Positions 8,280 to 17,210 are shown, counted from the first letter of the stretch. The stretch is 64,000 bases of DNA from CAWDVH01 sp963805705 (GCA_963805705.1 CAWDVH010000005.1:1240001-1304000); one strand, 5' to 3'. The notes: generated by a model not told the origin, from the letters alone. A program made the numbers and translations.

Positions 8280-10200
8280 ATGGCGGCGCGATCGGTGCGG
8301 GCGTTCCTGCACAACCAGACTCCCGACACTCTTTTCAAGATCCGCGACGAGATCGACCACGGGGAATGGGCGGGCTGGCGGCCGCCGAACGCCATCGCGC
8401 CGTTCATGACCGTGCCGATGGGATCGGAGTCTGACGGCTTCCTGACCGGGACGGAGGCCAACGTCACCTACCAGATCGGGAACGACCAGGCCAAGACCCT
8501 GTACGCGCAGTGGGACAACCCGTTCGCGGGGTCGAACTCCTACCACACCAACACCGACATCACTCACGACTCGTTCTGGACCGCCATTGACGGCAACAAC
8601 TCCGTCGTGAACTACGAGCTGCGCGTCTCCCGGCGGGTAGCGACTGACTTCCTGCCGAGCCGGGACGGGTTCCAGTTCGACAACTCGTGGCCGGACACGC
8701 CGTACTCCCTGCCACCGCTGCGCGGCTCGTTCCTGGACCTGAAGTACGGCAACGCGCACAGCGGGCTCTGCGGCGGGTTCGTGTTCGGCTCGCTCGACTA
8801 CTTCTACGCCGGCCAGCAGATCCCGCAGCAGCGCGATCCCTCCGTTCGGCGAGCAGGATCCGCTGTTCCTGTACCTGGTGGACCGGCTCTTCGACACCTT
8901 CACCGTCGGGTCGGTGCTGATGATGCTCAACCTGATGGACCCGGCCTTCCCCGACACTGACGAGGGCGTCCTGTCCGTGCTCGGCCTCGCCGAGGGCAGG
9001 GCCGCGATCATGGCGCACAAGGAATGGCCGGCGATCCGTGAGGACATCGACCAGGGCAGGCCATCGCCCCTGTTCATCCAGACGATCAAGTCGCTGCTGC
9101 CGACCGACCTGGGGCACAACCACCAGATCCTCGCCTATGCCTACGAGGCGCAGGGCCACGACATCATCATCTGGGTTTACGACCCCAACCAGCCTCGCAA
9201 CGACGAGGTCACGATGCGCTTCAACGACGGCGACGTCTCCCAGCGGATCGTGGTGGAGCACAACGTGCATGTCTTCGAGGACGACGGGGTGACCCCGCGC
9301 CCGATCTACTGCTTCGCCCGGATGGACTACACCGCCAAGGCGCCGAGAGTCCTGACGCAGCCGCGGATCACCGGGGCCGATGTCGCCTCCCGCGGCATCA
9401 CCTTCACCCGCGGTAATATCCAGGTCCTGCAGCACGACGTGACGTCGCGCGGCAGGGCGATGTTCGTCGTCATCCCTGACTGCGGCGAGCACGAGTTCGA
9501 GTACGAGATCGCCTCGGAACTCGAGAAGATCACGCTGTCGGTGACCACCCACGGCTACATCGCCCCGGTCATCGCCTGGGCCATCAACGGGCACGAGATA
9601 CTGCGGGGCGAGAACCAGGCGATGATCATCACCAACGCGGACACCGTCGAGGACTACAGCCCGGTCAGCAGCCTGGACCCGGACTGGGTGGCGCAGGTCC
9701 CCGGCCCGGTGACGCTGCTCACGAGCCTGCACGGGCTGAGCGTAGACATCATGAACACCGTCGCGGACGGCAACTACTCGGTGAACGTGCAGGTTACCTG
9801 CGCGGAGTTCGGGGAGGCGGTGTCGGCGCGCCAGGAGGCGTCGATGGCCTTCCTGGGTCAGCGGGAGACCGTGTTCGGGCTCAAGGAAGCGATCAACCAG
9901 TGCATCGCCGCCTACTTCGCCCACCTGCCGACCGAGGCGCCGTCGGAGCAGGCCATCATCGACTCGGTCTATGCCCAGCTCGGCCGGCCGCTCGATCCCA
10001 TCTGGGACCCGGACCCGTCGCTGATCATGATCGACCCCGCCCTCGCGCTGCAGGACCCGAACTGGTCCGCTGTCGAGCAGATGCAGGCACCGGACGCCGC
10101 AGCCGGGACCGGGATCGTGGACGGATTGACGCTGGGCACCATCGACACGACGGTCGGCACGGACGTCACTGAGGCGACCGAGGGCGAGGAGACGGGCTGA
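8280..10200 (+). pseudogene. Aegerolysin-like plus papain-like cysteine-peptidase-like protein, one apparent frameshift
   Basis: The start ATG at 8280 follows a GGAGGGA ribosome site. Residues about 5-120 resemble the aegerolysin/hemolysin-like beta-sandwich: S-D-G-F-x-T-G-T-E-A-N-V-T-Y, then L-Y-A-Q-W-D-N-P-F-A-G-S-N-S-Y. Residues 157-330 look like a papain-like fold, with G-L-C-G-G-F (Cys164), then H-N-H-Q-I-L-A-Y-A-Y and I-W-V-Y-D-P-N, giving a plausible Cys-His-Asp set. A beta-rich, possibly Ig-like tail follows. Near 8830-8850 the coding frame shifts: I-P-Q-Q-R ends one frame and A-I-P-P-F-G-E-Q-D-P begins the next, so one indel joins 8280-8850 to the rest (about 640 residues in all). 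No signal peptide is visible. It lies between the two copies of the tRNA-Sec 3' end. Domain calls are by pattern memory; the function (toxin, effector or protease) is inference. Confidence 0.6.
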
Positions 10201-10332
10201 AGCACCTGGAGTGCCGGCGGAATGTGACCCGGCCCTGGATGCGCGGGCCGTCCGCGGCGCCGCAGTGCAGCAGGTCGTCGGCCGGGCACCCGGCGCACGT
10301 CGAGACTACCGTTTCAGCCATGCTCGTGCGGA

Positions 10333-10428
10333 TGGCGGAGGCGGACGGGAATCGAACCCGCCGACGACGCAGCGCGCCGTCCACCGGTTTTGAAGACCGG
10401 GGGGACCACCAGGAACCCAGACGCCTCC
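10333..10428 (-). tRNA. selC: tRNA-Sec (anticodon TCA)
   Basis: A 96-base gene including encoded CCA. Acceptor strands GGAGGCG (10428-10422) and CGCCTCC pair across seven positions. The anticodon stem CCGGT/ACCGG encloses CTTCAAA with anticodon TCA (plus-strand 10391-10393), which reads UGA. A long variable arm (GACG...CGTC) and T-arm with TTCGATT follow. Length and the extended variable arm are diagnostic of tRNA-Sec. It lies between selA-selB and selD. Its 3' end faces the 8280-10200 gene, and a copy of that end is at 7992-8020. Confidence 0.95.
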
Positions 10429-10458
10429 GGGGCCGACCCTACCGGCCGGCAGCGGGAG

Positions 10459-10935
10459 TTACGCGATCTTGCGAGCTCCGGGGCCTGGCACGGCACTGAC
10501 CTCGCGCGCGGATCCGAGCACGTGCCCGGCCGCGCAGCTCAGCTGCAGCCCGACCGGCGCGCCGCAGTCACGGTGCTCCAGCAGCACGAGCGGGCCCTCG
10601 CTGGCCGCCTCATGCTTGTTGCCCCATTCGAGCAGCGCGGTGATCACCGGGAACAGGTCCAGGCCCTTGTCGGTCAGCCGGTACTCGCTGCGGCCGCGCT
10701 GGCCGGCCTCCTGGTAGCGCACCTTACGCAAGACGCCCTCCCTGACCAGGCGGCCCAGCCGGTCAGCCAGCACCTGCCGGGAGGCCTGCGTGCGGCGCTG
10801 CATGTCCTCAAAACGCCGGACGCCGTTGAACGCCTCGCGCAGGACCAGGAATGTCCACTTCTCGCCGACAATGGCCAGCGCGGCGGCGATCGTGCAGTTC
10901 CGCGTGTCGTAATCCAGAACCCATGGCGTGCTCAT
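10459..10935 (-). CDS. HxlR-family winged-helix transcriptional regulator
   Basis: A 158-residue protein with the HxlR/MarR-like winged helix in residues about 14-100: C-T-I-A-A-A-L-A-I-V-G-E-K-W-T, then L-V-L-R-E-A-F-N-G-V-R-R-F-x-D-M, and L-A-D-R-L-x-R-L-V-R-E-G-V-L. This is the canonical HxlR pattern with an N-terminal Cys that in some members senses aldehydes or redox state. The tail contains further cysteines. It is divergent from the GNAT gene at 10990, sharing a 54-base intergenic region with an imperfect palindrome, so it may control that gene and itself. Confidence 0.88.
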   Translation of the reverse strand: MSTPWVLDYDTRNCTIAAALAIVGEKWTFLVLREAFNGVRRFEDMQRRTQASRQVLADRLGRLVREGVLRKVRYQEAGQRGRSEYRLTDKGLDLFPVITALLEWGNKHEAASEGPLVLLEHRDCGAPVGLQLSCAAGHVLGSAREVSAVPGPGARKIA

Positions 10936-10946
10936 CCCGTCAGGCT

Positions 10947-10965
10947 AGGTCTATTTGACAGACTT
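10947..10965. promoter_or_regulatory. Imperfect palindrome between hxlR-like and GNAT genes
   Basis: The stretch AGGTCTATTTGACAGACTT has half-sites AGGTCT/AGACTT matching at five of six positions. It lies in the short divergent spacer and includes a TTGACA that could be a -35 box for the rightward gene. A candidate operator for the adjacent HxlR-type regulator; function is inferred from position. Confidence 0.35.
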
Positions 10966-10989
10966 AGCAATCGGGACCAAGCTGGGTCC

Positions 10990-11559
10990 ATGCTTCGAAC
11001 CCAGCCGCCGCCGGACCTGCCGCCCGAGATCCGGCCCGCGCGCCGGCCGGACAGCGGGGACATCAGGGAGTTCATTAACGGCCTGTCGGTCCGCACCCAG
11101 CTCCTCAGGTTCTTCGGGATCGCGGCACCGCCCAGCTCGGGCATGCTGCGGGTGCTGTCTGGAACAGACCGCAGCGCGGACATAGTCATCGCCACGTACC
11201 GCGGATCGGTCATCGGGCACGCGATGGCCGTTGACCGCAGGACCGCCGGCCGGGCGGACGGCGATGGCATCCGGGCCAGTGATATCGGCCTGGTCGTGGC
11301 GGACAGCTGGCAGCTGCGAGGCGTCGGGTCGGCGCTGCTGGAGATGCTGGTCAGGCGCGCGGCCGGGCGCGGGATCCGGATGCTGACCATGGAGGTGCTG
11401 CCGGGCAATGACCGCATGCTGGCGATGATCGAGCGGCGCTGGCCCGGCGCCCGCCGCGAGGCCGGCGCGGATTTCATCACCATCAGCGCGTGCCTGGATG
11501 CGGCGTACGGTGACGACGCGGAAGGTGACTACAGTGACGCATCTGTCACCGCTGCCTGA
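10990..11559 (+). CDS. GNAT-family N-acetyltransferase
   Basis: From ATG 10990 the protein has 189 residues. The acetyl-CoA motif A is D-I-G-L-V-V-A-D-S-W-Q-L-R-G-V-G-S-A-L-L at about 97-116 (Q/R-x-x-G-x-G/A type), followed by the motif B region near M-L-T-M-E-V-L-P-G-N-D. The N-terminus R-P-x-x-x-x-D-x-x-x-I-x-E-F is like the GNAT domains fused to acyl-CoA synthetases or protein-lysine acetyltransferases. The substrate is unknown. It overlaps the next gene by 26 bases, so the two are probably co-transcribed. Confidence 0.8.
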   Translation: MLRTQPPPDLPPEIRPARRPDSGDIREFINGLSVRTQLLRFFGIAAPPSSGMLRVLSGTDRSADIVIATYRGSVIGHAMAVDRRTAGRADGDGIRASDIGLVVADSWQLRGVGSALLEMLVRRAAGRGIRMLTMEVLPGNDRMLAMIERRWPGARREAGADFITISACLDAAYGDDAEGDYSDASVTAA

Positions 11560-12127
11560 TGCCGGGCAGGCGGGCGACGGCGCCTGCGGCCTCGCCCGGC
11601 CGGGTGTGCGGCGGCGGGCCTACCAATGGGAGGATCCCGCCATCTCCGGAGCCGCCGCCCGCGAGATGGCGGGTGCTGACTTCCTGGCCGCCATAGCCAG
11701 CGGCGCGCTGCCAAGGCCGCCGGTCGCAGCCGCTCTCGACTTCGGCATCGTCTCTGTGCAGCCGGGGACCGTCGTCTTCGAGATGGTGCCGTCGGAGATC
11801 CATTACAACCCGATCGGCTCCGTGCACGGCGGCGTGATCGCCACGCTGTGCGACTCAGCCTGCGGGTGCGCCGTGCACAGCATGCTGGCCGCCGGCCTCA
11901 AGTACACCTCGCTCGACCTGAGCGTCAAGTTCCTGCGCGCCGTCACCGCATCAACCGGCCTGCTGCGCTGCGAGGGAACGGTCACTCACCTCGGCTCCCG
12001 GACGGCGCTGGCCCAGGCGACCCTCAGTGATGAAAGCGGCAAGCTCTACGCGCACGCGACCAGCAGCTGCATTATCATCCGGCCCGGCGCGCCCCGGCCG
12101 GAGCCGAGCGAGCCTCGCCCGACGTGA
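11534..12127 (+). CDS. PaaI-family (hotdog fold) acyl-CoA thioesterase
   Basis: About 197 residues from GTG 11534, chosen because GGAAGG lies just upstream; a GTG nine bases earlier is an alternative. The central hotdog motif N-P-I-G-S-V-H-G-G-V-I-A-T-L-C-D-S-A is the PaaI thioesterase signature, with the catalytic acidic residue in the helix (L-C-D-S-A). It should hydrolyse an acyl- or arylacyl-CoA thioester. It overlaps the GNAT gene and converges on an acyl-CoA synthetase gene 12 bases away, which fits acyl-CoA metabolism. Confidence 0.85.
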   Translation: MTHLSPLPDAGQAGDGACGLARPGVRRRAYQWEDPAISGAAAREMAGADFLAAIASGALPRPPVAAALDFGIVSVQPGTVVFEMVPSEIHYNPIGSVHGGVIATLCDSACGCAVHSMLAAGLKYTSLDLSVKFLRAVTASTGLLRCEGTVTHLGSRTALAQATLSDESGKLYAHATSSCIIIRPGAPRPEPSEPRPT

Positions 12128-12139
12128 GCGAGCTTGCCC

Positions 12140-13993
12140 CTATCCCGCGTAGAGGCTGTCGATCACGTCGGCGTACTTAGCGTGGACGATCCGGCGCTTG
12201 ATCTTCAGGGTGGGGGTCAGCTCCTCGGTGTCGGCCGTCCATTCCACCGGCAGCAATTGCCATTTCTTCACTTGCTGGACGCGGGCCAGGTGGCTATTCG
12301 CCGTGGCCACCGCGTCAGCGATCGCCGCGAGTACCACCGGATCCTCGGCCAGCTGGGCCAGTGAGGAGGCCTCGATCCCGCGGCCCGCGGCCCAGGCCGG
12401 GGCTACCTCGCCATCCAGCGTCAGCAGCGCGACCACATACGGGCGCCGGTCGCCGTAGGCCAGCGCCTGGCCGACCAGCGGATGCGCGACGAGGAGATTC
12501 TCGATCGCGGCCGGCGAGATGTTCTCCCCGCCCGAGGTGATGATGAGCTCCTTCTTGCGGTCGATCACGGACACGAAGCCGTCGGAGTCCACCGACCCGA
12601 TGTCGCCCGTGTGCAGCCAGCCGTCCGCGTCGACCAGCTCGGTCGTGCGGTCGGGCAGGTTGAGATAGCCAGGGGTGTTCAGCGGTCCCCTGGCCAGGAT
12701 CTCGCCGTCCTCGGCGATCTTCACCTCGATGCCCGCCACGGCCTGGCCGACGGTGCCGAGCTTGAACGCGGTCGGGGTGTTGGTGGTGAACGCGCCCGTG
12801 GTCTCGGTCATCCCGTACACATCCAGGATCTTCATGCCGAGCCCGGCGAAGAAGGCGCCGACGTCCGGCGGCAGCGGTGCCGCCGCGCTGACCACGACCT
12901 CCGCGTCGGCCAGCCCCAGCAGGGAGCGGATCGGCCGCAGGACGCTCTCCTCAGCCCTCGCGAACTCGGCGGCCAGCTCATCGGGCGTGCTCTGGCCGTA
13001 CTGGCAGCTCTGCACGTACCGCAGGCCCGTGTCCATCGCCGCCGCCACCGCGGCGCGCTTGCCCTCGTCCTGCTCGGCGGTCAGCAGGGCGTGGATGCCA
13101 GCCTGGATCTTCTCCCACACTCTGGGCACGCCGAAGAACGCGGTCGGCTTGACCTCGCCGATGGTGGGGACCAGGTCGGTCGAGGCGTTATGGCAGAAGT
13201 ACGTGTGCCCCCCGTTGTAAATCGCCAGGTAGAGCGTGAACATCCGCTCGGCGATATGGGCCAGCGGCAGATAGGACACCCACCGGACGTGCGGCTGCGC
13301 GTTGCCGGACTCGGTGGTCGTCACCAGCTCGTAGAGGATGCTGGCATGGGTGATGACCACGCCCTTGGGATGGCCGGTCGTGCCCGAGGTGTAGAGCAGG
13401 GTGGCGGCCTGGTCAGGACGGATCGCCGCGATCCTGTCCGCGACAACCTGGCCCCCGGCGGCCAGCCGCTCGGTGCCGAGCGCGAGGAAGTCCGCCCAGC
13501 TCAGGTAGAGATCCCCCGCCGGGCAGGCGGCCGGATCCCGGACGATGATCTTCTTCAGGCCGGGCAGCTCGGCGAGGATCGCCTGCCAGCGGGTGAGTTC
13601 CGCCGCGCCGTCCAGTACCGCGATCCTGGTGTCGCAGTCCCTGGCGACGAAGGCGATCTGGTCGGCGGCGAAGGTGGCGTAGAACGTAACCGGCACTCCC
13701 CCGGCGTGCATGACGCCGTAGTCGGCGAGGACGTGCTCGACCCGGTTCGGCAGCATCAGCGCCACCCGCTCCCCTGGCTGCAGGCCGAGCGCCGCGAATC
13801 CCGCGGCCACCTGCAGTCCCAGCTCCCTGGTCTGCTGCCAGGTGATGGTCTGCCATGGGCCGCCGTCGTCCCGGTCTGAATAAGCCGGCCGGTCCCCCCA
13901 GCTCTCCGCCGCGGCCGCCAGGATGTCGCAGACCGTACGTCCGGCCGCCACCTTCTCTATTGCCGCCCGCTGCTCCAGGACATCGCTCGTCAC
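12140..13993 (-). CDS. Long-chain fatty-acid-CoA ligase (AMP-forming, FadD15-like)
   Basis: About 617 residues from GTG 13993, seven bases after a GGAGG; a GTG one codon earlier is less well spaced. The AMP-binding P-loop L-L-Y-T-S-G-T-T-G-H-P-K-G-V is present near residue 185. The A5 region is V-Y-G-M-T-E-T-T-G, and the A7/A8 regions are L-H-T-G-D-I-G and V-I-D-R-K-K-E-L-I-I-T. Length and the Y-x-P-L-A-H-I-A-E-R segment are those of long-chain acyl-CoA synthetases, which activate fatty acids to acyl-CoA with ATP. It is divergent from selD and is probably a single gene. Confidence 0.9.
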   Translation of the reverse strand: MTSDVLEQRAAIEKVAAGRTVCDILAAAAESWGDRPAYSDRDDGGPWQTITWQQTRELGLQVAAGFAALGLQPGERVALMLPNRVEHVLADYGVMHAGGVPVTFYATFAADQIAFVARDCDTRIAVLDGAAELTRWQAILAELPGLKKIIVRDPAACPAGDLYLSWADFLALGTERLAAGGQVVADRIAAIRPDQAATLLYTSGTTGHPKGVVITHASILYELVTTTESGNAQPHVRWVSYLPLAHIAERMFTLYLAIYNGGHTYFCHNASTDLVPTIGEVKPTAFFGVPRVWEKIQAGIHALLTAEQDEGKRAAVAAAMDTGLRYVQSCQYGQSTPDELAAEFARAEESVLRPIRSLLGLADAEVVVSAAAPLPPDVGAFFAGLGMKILDVYGMTETTGAFTTNTPTAFKLGTVGQAVAGIEVKIAEDGEILARGPLNTPGYLNLPDRTTELVDADGWLHTGDIGSVDSDGFVSVIDRKKELIITSGGENISPAAIENLLVAHPLVGQALAYGDRRPYVVALLTLDGEVAPAWAAGRGIEASSLAQLAEDPVVLAAIADAVATANSHLARVQQVKKWQLLPVEWTADTEELTPTLKIKRRIVHAKYADVIDSLYAG

Positions 13994-14085
13994 CACGTAC
14001 CTCCACCTGAAAGAACACGCTTGCCCGTCATGCCACCATGCCTGCCGCCCTCGCCGCAAGGCGGCAGTTCACTACAGTCTCAGGA

Positions 14086-15087
14086 ATGACGACAGATACC
14101 GGCCCGACCGTCCGGCTGACCCAGTACGCCCGCGGCGGCGGCTGCGCCTGCAAGATCCCGCCCGGCGAGCTCGAGGAGGCTGTCGCGCGGCTGATTCCCG
14201 CCCGTCAGTCGGCCGACCTGCTCATCGGGGTGGAGCACGGCGATGACGCGGCGGTGGTCCAGATCAGTCCGACCAGGGCGATCGTGGCCACGGCGGACTT
14301 CTTCACCCCGGTCGTGGACGATGCCTACACATTCGGCCGGATCGCTGCGGCGAACGCGCTGTCCGATGTCTACGCGGTGGGCGGCGAGCCGCTGGTCGCG
14401 CTCAACCTGCTGGGCTGGCCACGCGATATCCTCAGCCTCGATCTGGCCGCCGAGGTGCTGCGCGGCGGCCTGGACATCGCCCGGCAGGCGGGCTGTCATG
14501 TAGCGGGCGGCCACAGTATCGACGATCCTGAGCCGAAGTACGGCCTGGCGGTGACCGGCCTGGCCGATCCCGCGGCCCTGCTGCGAATCGATGCCGGGGC
14601 GCCCGGCCTGCCGCTGTCGCTGACCAAGCCGCTGGGCACCGGCGTGCTCAACTCGATGCACAAGGCAACCGGCCAGGTGAGCCAGCAGGCGATCGAGGTG
14701 ATGACGACCCTCAATGCCCTGGCCAGCCGGCAGGCGCTGGACTCAGGCGCCCGGTGCGCCACGGACATTACCGGCTTCGGGCTGCTCGGTCACCTGTTCA
14801 AGCTCGCCAGGGCCAGCGGGGTCACCGCGGTCATTGATCACGCCGCCGTGCCGCTGATTGACGGGGCGAGGAAGGCGCTGCGCGCCGGGTACGTGCCCGG
14901 CGGCAGCAGGCGGAATCTGGACTGGGTCAGCCCGCATGGCGACTTCGGCCGCGTGGCCGAGGAGGACCTGCTGCTGCTGGCCGACGCTCAGACCTCCGGC
15001 GGGCTGCTGGTGGCCGGCGAGATACCCGGTGCCCCGGTGATCGGCGAGCTCATCCCGCGCGGCGCGGCGGTGCTGATCATCCGGTAA
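14086..15087 (+). CDS. selD: Selenide, water dikinase SelD
   Basis: A 333-residue enzyme that makes selenophosphate from selenide and ATP for SelA. The N-terminal loop G-G-G-C-A-C-K-I has the catalytic Cys20 and Lys23 where some organisms use selenocysteine, so this SelD is the Cys form and does not need UGA recoding. The ATP-binding AIRS-type region includes E-H-G-D-D-A-A-V and A-D-F-F-T-P-V-V-D-D. The ATG at 14086 is chosen; upstream in-frame residues lack conserved sequence. It stands apart from selA-selB and selC, but all lie within 14 kb. Confidence 0.95.
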   Translation: MTTDTGPTVRLTQYARGGGCACKIPPGELEEAVARLIPARQSADLLIGVEHGDDAAVVQISPTRAIVATADFFTPVVDDAYTFGRIAAANALSDVYAVGGEPLVALNLLGWPRDILSLDLAAEVLRGGLDIARQAGCHVAGGHSIDDPEPKYGLAVTGLADPAALLRIDAGAPGLPLSLTKPLGTGVLNSMHKATGQVSQQAIEVMTTLNALASRQALDSGARCATDITGFGLLGHLFKLARASGVTAVIDHAAVPLIDGARKALRAGYVPGGSRRNLDWVSPHGDFGRVAEEDLLLLADAQTSGGLLVAGEIPGAPVIGELIPRGAAVLIIR

Positions 15088-15290
15088 TCACCTCCCCTCG
15101 CTGCCTCGCTTCCTGAGCGCGACCTGAACGGGTATCTGTATTCGGCTAGTATTTCGGTGCCGTCGCGGCGACATGCACCTCCGTCAGCGGTCAGCTCACT
15201 GGGGACCCGGTCGCCGCCCGCGTTGCGTCACATTCGGGATTCACCTGCCGGGGGCAGGCCCGCTGCAGATCCATCGGAGGAATGCCCATT

Positions 15291-16676
15291 ATGCGTGCTC
15301 AGGCCGAGCTGAGCCGGCCCGGCAGCGCGTGGCCAGCGGCCAAGCCCGGGCAGCGCCGGGCTCTTGCCTTCGCCGCCTGTGCCCTGGCCATTGCGGTCGC
15401 CGCCTACGTCGCCGACGTGCTTGGCCATCCGCGGCATGACATGCTGGCCTGGTTCGACCTCGGCGTGTACAACGACGCAGGCCTGCTGGTCCGGCACGCT
15501 CCCGCGACGATCTACAGCTGGCAGCTGCAGCCGGGAATCAGGTTCACTTACACGCCATTCGCGGCGCTCCTGTTCGCCGGCGCATCCCTGCTGCCCTGGG
15601 CGGTGCTGATCTGGCTGATGACGGTGGCCAGCATCGTGGTGCTGCCGGCGGCGGCCTGGATCACGTTCGGGGCGCTCGGCTGGAGCGGGCGGAACCGGGC
15701 CGTGGCTACCCTCGGCCTCAGCGCTGTCGCGTTCTGGAGTGAGCCCGTGCAGCGGGCCCTGCATCTCGGGCAGATCGAGCTTGTGCTGATGCTCCTGATC
15801 ATCTGGGATCTCTGCCAGCCCGACCGGCGCTGGTGGAAGGGAGCGGGCATCGGCCTGGCCGCCGGGATCAAGCTCGTGCCGCTGATCTTCATCCCGTACC
15901 TCGTGCTGACCGGCAAGCTGCGCCAGGCGGCGGTCGCGACCGCGACGTTCGCTGTCACCATCGTGATCGGCTTCGTGTTCCTGCCGCAGCCCTCGGTCAA
16001 GTGGTGGCTCACCGGTTACTTCCTGCACCCGGGCAAGGTCGGATCTATCGGATCCCTGGTCAATCAGTCCCTGCTGGGCTTGCTCACCAGGTCGATCGGC
16101 ACCCTGCCTGCGGCCACGCCAGCCTGGCAGGGCCTCATCGTCGTAGTCGGCGTGCTCGGACTGGGCGCGGCCATGGTGCTGCACCGCTCCGGCCGGCCGG
16201 TCCAGGGCTGGGCCGCCTGCGCCCTGACCGGCCTGCTCATCTCGCCGGTCAGCTGGGACCATCACTGGGTGTGGATCGTGCCCTTCCTGGCTGTCCTGAC
16301 CGACCTGGCGGTGCGGGCGCGCGGGGCGGCGCGCACGCGATACTGGACATTAACCGTCATCCTGGCCGTGATCTTCGGCGCCTGGCCCGCCTACTGGACG
16401 GGCCCCAGGGCATTCCTGCCGGAGAAGGGCCTGCTTCTGTACTTCAGGAACAGGCACGTCCCGCGCAGCGTCCGCCTGCGGGCCATCTATCAGGGCGCAC
16501 CCTTCCACCTGCACGGTTTCCAGGTCATTACCTGGAATTTGTTCATCCTGGCCGGGATCATCCTGTTCGCTCTGATGCTCGGCGCGGCCTGGCGGGCGCG
16601 CGATGACGCTGACCTGGCCGGCATCGCCGCCCGGTCGCCCCTGCGGGCGCTTCTGCGCGACCCCGCCGCGCGCTGA
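15291..16676 (+). CDS. GT87-like polyprenol-phosphate-mannose-dependent mannosyltransferase (DUF2029)
   Basis: About 461 residues. ATG 15291 is 10 bases after GGAGG; ATG 15282 is too close to it. Roughly ten hydrophobic segments are visible. The first loop contains W-F-D-L-G-V-Y-N-D-A-G, whose D-x-x-x-Y-x-x-A pattern is that of GT-C fold mannosyltransferases of the GT87 family. The internal L-H-L-G-Q-I-E-L and G-I-K-L-V-P-L motifs are also typical. It should transfer mannose from polyprenyl-phosphomannose to a cell-envelope glycolipid on the outer face of the membrane. Which acceptor (PIM, lipomannan or other) cannot be told. Confidence 0.8.
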   Translation: MRAQAELSRPGSAWPAAKPGQRRALAFAACALAIAVAAYVADVLGHPRHDMLAWFDLGVYNDAGLLVRHAPATIYSWQLQPGIRFTYTPFAALLFAGASLLPWAVLIWLMTVASIVVLPAAAWITFGALGWSGRNRAVATLGLSAVAFWSEPVQRALHLGQIELVLMLLIIWDLCQPDRRWWKGAGIGLAAGIKLVPLIFIPYLVLTGKLRQAAVATATFAVTIVIGFVFLPQPSVKWWLTGYFLHPGKVGSIGSLVNQSLLGLLTRSIGTLPAATPAWQGLIVVVGVLGLGAAMVLHRSGRPVQGWAACALTGLLISPVSWDHHWVWIVPFLAVLTDLAVRARGAARTRYWTLTVILAVIFGAWPAYWTGPRAFLPEKGLLLYFRNRHVPRSVRLRAIYQGAPFHLHGFQVITWNLFILAGIILFALMLGAAWRARDDADLAGIAARSPLRALLRDPAAR

Positions 16677-16707
16677 CTCATCTGCGCGCCGGCTAACCTG
16701 CACGCTG

Positions 16708-16783
16708 ACTCACCTGCGCGTCGGCTCACCTGCGCGTCGGCTCACCTGCGCGTCGGCTCACCTGCGCGTCGGCTCACCTGCGC
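16708..16783. repeat. 16-bp tandem repeat, four copies plus a partial
   Basis: The unit GCTCACCTGCGCGTCG is repeated perfectly at 16724-16739, 16740-16755 and 16756-16771, with a one-mismatch copy at 16708-16723 and a partial at 16772-16783. It fills the gap between the mannosyltransferase and the small membrane protein gene. No spacer structure, so not CRISPR. Confidence 0.92.
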
Positions 16784-16831
16784 TGACACGACGTGCGCAC
16801 ACGCTGCGCGGCGGCTCGCGCGGCGGCCGGC

Positions 16832-17044
16832 TTACAGCGGTGCCGGTCCCCGGAACGCTGGCTCGTGCTGTACGGAGCCCGTGTGCGTCACCAGGCGCTC
16901 GACGGCTGCGTGAATCTTCCTCGTTGTCGCGCGCCGCTGCCTGACGGCCGCGACGACCACGACCGAGATCGCCAGGAAGATCGCTATGCCGAAGGCGATC
17001 GCGAGGGTCGCGACGGCATCGTTGAGGAGCTGCATGTCGACCAT
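16832..17044 (-). CDS. Small single-pass membrane protein
   Basis: From ATG 17044, preceded by an AAAGGGGA ribosome site, the protein has 70 residues: a short N-terminus, one strong hydrophobic segment (about residues 11-33, A-T-L-A-I-A-F-G-I-A-I-F-L-A-I-S), then a basic cytoplasmic stretch (R-Q-R-R-A-T-T-R-K). I do not recognise the family. Its promoter region carries an operator-like site related to the one at the start of the tetR-type gene upstream on the same strand, so it is probably the regulator's target. Confidence 0.6.
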   Translation of the reverse strand: MVDMQLLNDAVATLAIAFGIAIFLAISVVVVAAVRQRRATTRKIHAAVERLVTHTGSVQHEPAFRGPAPL

Positions 17045-17100
17045 GGAGGTCCCCTTTCCTAGATGTATACGTTGTTTACATAACCATAGTGCCACCATAA

Positions 17101-17115
17101 GTAAACAGTGTCAAC
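17101..17115 (-). promoter_or_regulatory. Operator-like site upstream of the small membrane protein gene
   Basis: Read on the minus strand the site is GTTGACACTGTTTAC. It matches 13 of 15 bases of the palindrome at 17886-17900 next to the tetR-type gene, and a further half-site GTTTACA lies nearby at 17077-17083 on the plus strand. The A/T-rich sequence stands out against the GC-rich surroundings. Probable binding site for the adjacent TetR-type regulator, about 57 bases before the target start. Confidence 0.55.
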
Positions 17116-17210
17116 ATACACGCTCGCCTGCTGACGGCGGGGGAACAAGAGGCGCGGGAGCACCTGCGGTACGGGCTGGCTCAGGCGCACGAGGGCGCCC
17201 GCGGTGCGGG

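Noticed and set aside
14086..14160. Selenocysteine in SelD
   Set aside because: The catalytic position is a TGC cysteine codon and no in-frame TGA occurs.
16708..16783. CRISPR array
   Set aside because: The repeats are contiguous, with no spacers, and no cas genes are near. The same holds for the other tandem arrays.
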